10,709 nt of DNA from JBBDWJ01 sp040902925. GTDB lineage: Bacteria; Acidobacteriota; Terriglobia; Bryobacterales; UBA6623. The notes below the pieces were generated by a model. The model was given only the letters and a program-made list of their open reading frames with translations. It made no database searches and was not told where the DNA came from. Within the stretch, counting starts at the first letter, position 1; each line of letters starts with the position of its first letter. Below are positions 5,273 to 10,709 of this stretch, in pieces. The position numbers and the translations under genes were made by a program. The stretch spans positions 1 through 10,709 of the forward strand of contig JBBDWJ010000367.1 in assembly GCA_040902925.1 (NCBI GenBank). The letters are read 5' to 3'.

Positions 5273-8200
5273 TTACTGCACGCCGACCATCACTTCGTTG
5301 CTCCGCAAACCATGGATCTCAAGCCGAAGGACGTAGCGGCCTGGCGCCAAGGTGCCTGGGACCTTGGCGTTGATCTGATAGACCCCCGCCAGCAGCGGCG
5401 CTAGGCCGCTAAAGCTTACTTCGGCCTCCAGATCGCCAATCGAAACCCGCGGCGGGCTGACGGTAAGGCTCTGTGGCAGCGTCGCGGCGGCCACGCCCGT
5501 CCGGCCGGCGGGCTCGACTGCGCCCAAACCCGTGGCGAAAATCTGGATCGTCTCACCCGGCCTCGCCGGAACCTCGCTCACCAGGGTATTGTCCGCATTC
5601 AAGATCGCTCCATCCCCCGTGGCCGGATCGAAGAAAATCCCAGGATGGACAGGCCGGACTGCCACCGTCGCAAGGTCGCTCAAACCGGCTGGCGTCTCGA
5701 TCGCGATTTCGGCTGCCGAGCCGCTCAACTCGAAGGGAACCTGCAAATTGATCTGTCCGGGCGATACGAATAGCAGCGGCGCCGGGACGCCGTTGATCCG
5801 CACGAACGTGCCAGCCAGAGAGAGGGGAAGCGGCAGAGCCCGCGCCACCGCTGTATCGGCGGCCAGATTGAGCCCGAATATCGAATGCAGGCCTCCCGGC
5901 GACAGTGCGGCCGGCTCGCCCGCGGGTCCGGGCGCGTAATTCGCGGCGTTCACCACTGCCGCGGCGGAGAACATCGGCCGGTCGCCCGCAACCAAGGCTG
6001 TCGCGGTCTGCAAGACCGACGGCGCCTGCTCCAGACGGGCCGTCAGAACGATTGGGCCGTCCTGGCTGCCGAGGCGCCACTCGACCGCGGCGCGGCCCGA
6101 GGCGTCGGTTACCGCTGTCGGGGGAGTGATGACGCTGTCGTCGTTGGCGCTGAAAACGAGCGTCACTCCGGAGTAGTGCAGAAAATCCCCGTCCTTCACC
6201 TGGAACACGACCGGCTTTGGCAGCAATGCGCCCCGTCCACCAGACTGGCCATCTCCGGCTTCCACGCTGAGGGACAACCGCGCGGCATTCGCGCTCACCG
6301 CAACCAGGGTATGCGGCGTATCAAAGCCGGGCGCGGCTGCCGCGGCGGTCAATTCGGCGACCCCTGCCGCGTTCGGCGTGATCGGAAACGAAGCCGCAAG
6401 CGACCCGGCCGGGATGGTCACTGCTGCCGGCACGGCAATCACGCCGCTGCTCGCTGAAAGCATTACATCCAGATCGGCGGCGCGAGCCTCAGCGATCTCC
6501 ACCTGCCCGGTTCCTGGCGCGCCCTCCAGCACTCCGGCCGCGGGCCAGGTCGCCAAATGCAGCATCTTGGTCAGCGCAGTATCGGCTGTGCCGCGATGGT
6601 CCACCGCCTGCTCGAAAAACGTTTCCCACTGCGTGCGGATCTGCTCCACCTTTGCGAGGTCCGCCGCCGACGGAGTCGTCCCTTCCCTGACCAGCACGAC
6701 GAAAGCAAACCGGAACTGTTTTTGGGAGACCGCCGCTCGCGGCACGCGGGGGCCTTCGACGGCGATGATCGATTCCACCGGAACGGCCCGGCGGTCGCCG
6801 TTGAACGACACCCCGACCGTTGGCGAAGTCGATGGACTGAATGCCGACGTCGGGTTGGCCACCAGGAAACTCGGCGGCACTTCCTCGGGCGCACGCAGCC
6901 CCATGATGTATTGGTCCAGGTCGCTATAGCGGGCAACTGCCTCGACGGTGAGGAAGCGCGGCGTGATGCCCGCGCCGCGATCTTCGATGCGGTTGCCTTC
7001 GACCACCGAAGCGTCCGAATTGAAGAAAAAACTCCAGTGCGCGAAGTCGCGGCCCAGCAGCGACCGCGACGGCAAACCGCTCACCGGGTCGACGAACCGC
7101 ACATACGCCAGAAATCGATGCCCCGCCTCCTGCCCCATCACCGACAAAGTGCTGTTTTCGCCCAGCCCGAGAATTCTTGTGGTGGGGTCGGCCGGATAGC
7201 TCGACAACGGGCCCATGTTCAGAAAACTCGCCAGGCGGCGGCGCGACCCGAAATCCAGCCCGAAGTCGATGACCGGGCTGTCCAACAGCAGGTCGCCGAT
7301 TCCCAACACCTCGTTGCGGACGTTCAATTCGAATGCGAACGTGCCCGGTCCCGGCGAGAGCGAGAAATTGTTGAACAGCACCAGAAAATCGAAGCTATCT
7401 CCATGGTTCGCGTAGAAGCGCTGAGCCGCGGCCATCACATCAAGATCCGTGGTCGGGCTGAAGATCTCCGCTAGCGCGCCGAAATCGGTCTGCTGCGCCT
7501 CCTCTGACAGGTCCGCGGGCGTGGGCTCGCCTCGCAACCGCCCCGGCATTACGCCTGTGACTGCATCGTTGCTGCTGATCGCTTCGTAGTGGAATTCGAT
7601 CGTTCCACTATCCTCCAGAACCACCTGGAAGGTGTGCCTGGTGTTCGATCCGAATTGTCCGAATTGGGGTACGTTCTCCCAGGTGAATACGACCTGCGTC
7701 GCCGTGGTGTAGACGCTAACCTCGGCTCCGGTCCGGCTCGGGTCGAGATCGGAGAAGTAAGGCGCGATGCGCGGGGGACCGCTTAGGGCGCGCGATAAAA
7801 CCCGGTCTTGGGATGCGGCGTCGGCCTCTTCAAACGTGATGTTGCCGTCGGAGTGCACAAAGGCCGCGGTGTAGCGCTCGCCGAAGAACGGAAAGGAAAA
7901 CGGCAGTACCACGGCCTCGGCGTCATCATCGGTGAGCGGAACCGGCACGCCAAAGTCGCGGGCCGCCTGATCGAGTTCCGCCGGGCCGGGCACGGCTTCG
8001 AACAGGCTGCCGATCGGGATGAATCGAACCGAGCGCCCTACGAGATCGAACGGGTTCGGCTGGATCACCACGCCTCCGGTATCTTCGAGGATCGCCACGT
8101 TGCCGATGTCCTCTCGCAGCGCTTTCGCGCCTTCGGCGGAGAGAGCCGCACGCTGCGGGCCGCCCAGCCGAAGCTGGTGCTGGCGGTGGCGGAACAACTC

Positions 8201-8350
8201 GGTGAGGATGCGCCCGCGGTAGGTGCCGCTGGCGGTCTGGCCCCCGGCCTCGGGTGAGGCCGCTTGAATCCGCGGCCCCGGGGCGGCCACGGCCCAAACG
8301 AGGACTGCTGCAAGTGCCAAATTCGACACAAGATTCCTGGTGCTTTTCAT
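5273..8350 (-). CDS. large secreted multidomain protein with degenerate peptidase-like core and TIGR03437 C-terminal domain
   Basis: A 1,025-residue exported protein of unknown function. Residues 1-30 are a typical signal peptide (basic start, hydrophobic core LALAAVLVWAVAA, probable cleavage after IQA). Residues about 132-260 form a beta-rich, nidogen-like module (LPFSFPFFGERY, HSDGNITF, APYFSDLDP). Residues about 300-600 resemble the catalytic region of secreted metallopeptidase-like proteins: GENSTLSVMGQEAGHRFLAY, then FAHWSFFFNSDASVVEGN and YSDLDQYIMGLRAPEEVPP. At the expected HExxH site it reads QEAGH (407-411), so the first zinc-binding His is a Gln and catalysis is doubtful. Two Ig-like modules follow: about 627-687, and a Big-1-like one at about 690-788 (GVTLVFSAND, TDASGRAAVEW). 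The last 225 residues, from VVNAANY, are the TIGR03437 domain common in Solibacter-type exoproteins. No transmembrane anchor, LPXTG or lipobox is seen. ATG at 8350 is fixed by the signal peptide; its Shine-Dalgarno is poor. Confidence 0.88.
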   Translation of the reverse strand: MKSTRNLVSNLALAAVLVWAVAAPGPRIQAASPEAGGQTASGTYRGRILTELFRHRQHQLRLGGPQRAALSAEGAKALREDIGNVAILEDTGGVVIQPNPFDLVGRSVRFIPIGSLFEAVPGPAELDQAARDFGVPVPLTDDDAEAVVLPFSFPFFGERYTAAFVHSDGNITFEEADAASQDRVLSRALSGPPRIAPYFSDLDPSRTGAEVSVYTTATQVVFTWENVPQFGQFGSNTRHTFQVVLEDSGTIEFHYEAISSNDAVTGVMPGRLRGEPTPADLSEEAQQTDFGALAEIFSPTTDLDVMAAAQRFYANHGDSFDFLVLFNNFSLSPGPGTFAFELNVRNEVLGIGDLLLDSPVIDFGLDFGSRRRLASFLNMGPLSSYPADPTTRILGLGENSTLSVMGQEAGHRFLAYVRFVDPVSGLPSRSLLGRDFAHWSFFFNSDASVVEGNRIEDRGAGITPRFLTVEAVARYSDLDQYIMGLRAPEEVPPSFLVANPTSAFSPSTSPTVGVSFNGDRRAVPVESIIAVEGPRVPRAAVSQKQFRFAFVVLVREGTTPSAADLAKVEQIRTQWETFFEQAVDHRGTADTALTKMLHLATWPAAGVLEGAPGTGQVEIAEARAADLDVMLSASSGVIAVPAAVTIPAGSLAASFPITPNAAGVAELTAAAAAPGFDTPHTLVAVSANAARLSLSVEAGDGQSGGRGALLPKPVVFQVKDGDFLHYSGVTLVFSANDDSVITPPTAVTDASGRAAVEWRLGSQDGPIVLTARLEQAPSVLQTATALVAGDRPMFSAAAVVNAANYAPGPAGEPAALSPGGLHSIFGLNLAADTAVARALPLPLSLAGTFVRINGVPAPLLFVSPGQINLQVPFELSGSAAEIAIETPAGLSDLATVAVRPVHPGIFFDPATGDGAILNADNTLVSEVPARPGETIQIFATGLGAVEPAGRTGVAAATLPQSLTVSPPRVSIGDLEAEVSFSGLAPLLAGVYQINAKVPGTLAPGRYVLRLEIHGLRSNEVMVGVQ

Positions 8351-8659
8351 GGCGTGAAGGGTTAACTACGAAAGCCGGGGACGGTGAGGTTCTTCCCCTC
8401 TAAACCCCATCGGCCGGAATATGTCGCTCAAAGGCGGAGCGGCCTGGAGATTCACAACGGAGCGCAAGGGAAAGCCATGAGCGGGAAGCGCCGAAAACGT
8501 TAGCTTAACCCAGCGCGGAATGGCCCGCCTGCTCCGCCGGTCCGCCTACCGCACGGAATCGCACGTCGAACGACCAGCTAGACGCCGCCCGGTGGGAAAG
8601 GGGCGTTGCACCGGCTGGCTGGCCCCGCCGCCCCCGTCTCGTCGCCGGACTTCGCCGCC
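8351..8659. other. 309-bp intergenic region, no gene recognised
   Basis: This stretch separates the ubiE stop (8660) from the exoprotein start (8350), both on the minus strand. It must hold the exoprotein promoter and leader, but I could not pick out a convincing -35/-10 pair. The short plus-strand reading frame at 8520-8711 is Arg/Pro-rich, overlaps ubiE and looks random. I compared the region by eye with common riboswitch cores and found no match. The only structure seen is a weak hairpin at 8600-8634. Confidence 0.6.
8594..8634 (-). terminator. weak hairpin after ubiE, possible terminator
   Basis: Read on the minus strand, GGGGCG (8634-8629) pairs with CGCCCC (8605-8600) across a 23-base loop and is followed by TTTCCC. 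It lies 26 bases past the ubiE stop codon. The six-base stem is GC-rich but the T-run is only three, so the call is tentative. Confidence 0.25.
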
Positions 8660-9418
8660 TTACCGGTACGCCAGATGCAAGACGGAGATCCCGCCAGTCA
8701 GTGGAAAATAGTCCACCCGCCGGAAACCGGATTCCTGTAAGACCCCGGCCAGCTCCCGGGGCCCCGGAAACCGCTCCACCGAGCGTTGGAGGTAGGAATA
8801 GGCTCCGCCCGAGCCCGAAATGGTGTTGCCCACCCGGGGCAGCACGTGCCGGAAATAGAAGCCGAAAAGCGGCGCCAGCCAGCGGTTCGTGGGATGCGAA
8901 AACTCCAGAATCGCCAGGCAGCCGCCCGGCGCGAGCAGCCGGTGCATCTCTTCCACGCCTCGCCGGTAATTTGCCAGGTTCCGAAAGCCGTAGGCGATCG
9001 TGATCAGATCCAACGACTTATCGGGCAAGGGCAAAGCCAGGGCATCGGCCTCCAGCAGCGTGCTCGAGAATCCCTCGCCCGCCAGCTTCCGCAGCGCCGA
9101 AGAGAGCATCGGGCGGCAGAAATCGCTCCCCAGGCCCGGGCGGGCGTTGGGAATGTGCCGCCGGCGCTGCGCTTCCAGGGCAATCAACAGGTCGCCGGTG
9201 CCGCAGCAGACATCCATCCAGCGCGTCTCTGGACGGCGGAGATATTCGTCGACCCGCCGTACCAGCGCGTTGCGCCAGCGTACGTCTATCCGCAAGGAAA
9301 GCAGGTGGTTGAGCAGGTCGTAGCGCGGGGCAATCCGCCCGAACATCTCCCGAATACGCCGCGCTGCTTCGGCTTCATTACCCGGCTCGACGCCCGCCGG
9401 CGAAGCTCCCAAACTCAT
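8660..9418 (-). CDS. ubiE: UbiE/MenG quinone C-methyltransferase
   Basis: A 252-residue cytoplasmic SAM-dependent methyltransferase that adds the ring methyl group late in menaquinone (demethylmenaquinone to menaquinone) or ubiquinone synthesis. The family signature is present as YDLLNHLLSLRIDVRW (33-48), SAM motif I as MDVCCGTGDL (68-77), the FRN motif in IAYGFRNLA (141-149) and the second signature as LLAPGGCLAILEFS (161-174). The C-terminal SGSGGAYSYLQRSVERFP (201-218) also matches the family. In the first signature the usual Met and His are Leu36 and Asp45, a variant I believe is also seen in intact relatives from other phyla. Length is normal (E. coli UbiE has 251 residues). The first 18 residues are a variable tail. 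Its ATG overlaps the aroB stop as ATGA (9415-9418), indicating translational coupling. Most acidobacteria make menaquinone, so menG function is the likelier one, by inference. Confidence 0.94.
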   Translation of the reverse strand: MSLGASPAGVEPGNEAEAARRIREMFGRIAPRYDLLNHLLSLRIDVRWRNALVRRVDEYLRRPETRWMDVCCGTGDLLIALEAQRRRHIPNARPGLGSDFCRPMLSSALRKLAGEGFSSTLLEADALALPLPDKSLDLITIAYGFRNLANYRRGVEEMHRLLAPGGCLAILEFSHPTNRWLAPLFGFYFRHVLPRVGNTISGSGGAYSYLQRSVERFPGPRELAGVLQESGFRRVDYFPLTGGISVLHLAYR

Positions 9419-10560
9419 TCGGCCGCCACCCGGCCTGCAGCGCGCGATGCGCCCGGCGTCTCTGCCGCGGCTGCCCGCAGCGATTCCAGGGCTTCCGACG
9501 CCGCTTGAAGAACCAGATTCGGAGCGGGGTTGGTAACCACTTGAACCTGGCCGATCCGGCTCGCCAACACGAAATGCACCCGCCCGCCGATGGTCTTCTT
9601 GTCGCCGCTGACGCGCGCCACCAGGTCCTCCGCGAGCACATCTCCAGGGTCGGGCACGGGTCCGTAGTCGAGTATCGTCCGCTCGATTTCCTGGCGCGTG
9701 CCGGGCGCCAGCAACTCCAACGCTTCGGCAAGCCGGCCCGCGGCAATCATGCCGTAGGCCACGGCTTCACCGTGCAAGAAGCGCCGATAAAGGGTCTCGG
9801 CTTCCAGCGTATGTCCCAGCGTATGCCCGTAGTTGAGGATGCGCCGCAGATCGCCCTCACGCTCGTCTGCTTTGACGACGTCGGCCTTGATGCGCACCGA
9901 TCCCGCGATCAGCGCCTCGAGAATTTCCGGCTCGCGCGCCAGAACCTCTTTGCGGCCCGTCGCCATCAGCTCAAACAGCTTGGGGCTCCAGATGACGCCG
10001 TATTTGATGACTTCGAACAGGCCGGCGCGATATTCACGGTCTCCCAGCGTGCTCAGCGTCGTCGGATCGACCAGAACCAGGCGCGGCTGGTGAAACGCGC
10101 CCAGCAGGTTTTTCCCGCTGGCCAGGTTGACGCCGGTTTTGCCGCCGATCGCGGCGTCCACTTGCGCTAGGAGAGTCGTCGGGATTTGGATGACGTCCAC
10201 ACCGCGCATGTAGCTGGCGGCCACGAACCCGCCGATGTCGCCGGCGATGCCGCCGCCAAACGCCACCACGCAACCGCTGCGATCGGCCCCCGCCGCGTAC
10301 ATTCGCTCCGCCAGCGATTCGACCTGGCTGAGACGTTTGTTCGCCTCGCCGGCCTGAAGTTCGAGCACCGTGAGGTCAAACCCGGCCAATCCTGCCCGAA
10401 GCCGCTCGCCCTGCCGGCTCCACGCCTGCGGGTCGGCGACCACGAACAGCCGGCGGTTGCCGGCGAGCGGCTTGACCCATTCGCCAGCTTGCTCCAAAGC
10501 TCCGGCCTGCACCACGACATCGTAGGAAGCCTGAGCCGTTTCGACGGGAATGCGCGGCAT
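9415..10560 (-). CDS. aroB: 3-dehydroquinate synthase
   Basis: A 381-residue cytoplasmic enzyme that converts DAHP to 3-dehydroquinate, the second step of the shikimate pathway, using NAD+ and a divalent metal. The NAD-binding loop FGGGIAGDIGGFVAASYMRGVD (101-122) and the substrate loop DAAIGGKTGVN (135-145) are present. The three metal ligands are Glu183 (GLFEVIKYG), His246 (NYGHTLGHT) and His263 (HGEAVAYGM), and His250 is also conserved. The ATG at 10560 puts PVETAQASYDVVV at the N-terminus, as the family expects. A TTG at 10647 would add 29 residues that look unrelated, so I rejected it. No strong Shine-Dalgarno is visible before 10560. The enzyme is slightly longer than E. coli AroB (362) because of an Ala-rich C-terminal tail (about 355-381), whose gene end overlaps ubiE by four bases. 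The aroB-ubiE pair links chorismate supply to quinone synthesis. Confidence 0.96.
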   Translation of the reverse strand: MPRIPVETAQASYDVVVQAGALEQAGEWVKPLAGNRRLFVVADPQAWSRQGERLRAGLAGFDLTVLELQAGEANKRLSQVESLAERMYAAGADRSGCVVAFGGGIAGDIGGFVAASYMRGVDVIQIPTTLLAQVDAAIGGKTGVNLASGKNLLGAFHQPRLVLVDPTTLSTLGDREYRAGLFEVIKYGVIWSPKLFELMATGRKEVLAREPEILEALIAGSVRIKADVVKADEREGDLRRILNYGHTLGHTLEAETLYRRFLHGEAVAYGMIAAGRLAEALELLAPGTRQEIERTILDYGPVPDPGDVLAEDLVARVSGDKKTIGGRVHFVLASRIGQVQVVTNPAPNLVLQAASEALESLRAAAAETPGASRAAGRVAAE

Positions 10561-10709
10561 GACACTTTTTTGTACCACGAAGCCTACGGAAGCGAACGCT
10601 TCGGTCCGTGACAAACGCCGCGCTTTAGGGCGCAACAACCTCGGCAACCTATGTTTCTACCTGACTTATGCACAGAATCAGCATGCCAAGCCCTCTGCGT
10701 GCTCGGCTG

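Noticed and set aside
6557..7474. 305-residue plus-strand reading frame opposite the exoprotein gene
   Set aside because: The composition is Arg/Gln/His-rich and low in hydrophobic core residues. The minus-strand frame has a signal peptide and known domains, so this one is a shadow.
8351..8520. Possible cyclic-di-GMP or other riboswitch upstream of the exoprotein gene
   Set aside because: Short purine-rich stretches looked suggestive, but I could not line up a conserved core or its paired stems on either strand. A covariance-model scan would settle it.
8520..8711. 63-residue plus-strand reading frame in the gap before ubiE
   Set aside because: It is dominated by Arg, Pro and Ser, runs into the ubiE coding region on the other strand and has no Shine-Dalgarno site.
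8786..9508. 240-residue plus-strand reading frame opposite ubiE and the end of aroB
   Set aside because: It is antisense to two well-identified enzymes and shows no motif of its own.
9505..10170. 221-residue plus-strand reading frame opposite aroB
   Set aside because: It mirrors the aroB coding frame and lacks any recognisable domain or ribosome binding site.
10558..10647. N-terminal extension of AroB from TTG at 10647
   Set aside because: The 29 extra residues are basic and unrelated to the family; the ATG at 10560 gives the expected N-terminus.
10561..10709. Possible promoter for aroB near TTGGCA on the minus strand
   Set aside because: No -10 box stands at an acceptable spacing from it, and it does not fit the sigma-54 GG-N10-GC spacing either.

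Overview
The window reads as a high-GC chromosomal segment from an Acidobacteriota-type bacterium, most likely the Bryobacterales/Solibacter lineage. The best marker is the 1,025-residue exported protein on the minus strand. It ends in the roughly 225-residue domain (opening VVNAANY, then SPGQINLQVPFE) catalogued as TIGR03437, which is typical of Solibacter-like genomes. Codon use looks uniform, and I see no transposase, integrase, tRNA or rRNA gene, phage gene or CRISPR array.

Layout. (1) 65-2914, plus strand: a Wzt/TagH-type polysaccharide-export ATPase with a C-terminal substrate-recognition domain, a small DUF167/YggU protein and an M24 (Xaa-Pro dipeptidase-like) metallopeptidase. (2) 2915-3105: a gap between convergent genes, holding a 17-bp tandem repeat and a perfect REP-like hairpin. 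(3) 3106-4602, minus strand: a 12-TM APC-family amino-acid permease. (4) 4603-4889: a divergent intergenic region with a 19-bp palindrome and a plausible sigma-70-type promoter. It leads into (5) a 93-residue single-RRM RNA-binding protein (4890-5171, plus strand), whose stop codon lies inside a 17-bp tandem duplication. (6) 5273-8350, minus strand: the large secreted multidomain protein, with a peptidase-like core carrying QEAGH where a zinc peptidase would have HExxH. (7) 8351-8659: a non-coding stretch with no recognised element. (8) 8660-10560, minus strand: aroB followed by ubiE/menG, overlapping by ATGA. (9) 10561-10709: upstream region of aroB.

How the genes fit together. The only tight functional unit is aroB-ubiE. 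AroB makes 3-dehydroquinate on the way to chorismate, the precursor of quinones and aromatic amino acids, and UbiE/MenG carries out the C-methylation late in menaquinone or ubiquinone synthesis. The peptidase and the amino-acid permease are consistent with peptide and amino-acid use but are convergent, not co-transcribed. The ABC ATPase probably belongs to a surface-polysaccharide locus extending off the left edge, because its permease partner is not in the window. No complete new multi-gene system is evident. The observations most worth following up are the degenerate metal site in the large exoprotein and the short repeats between genes.
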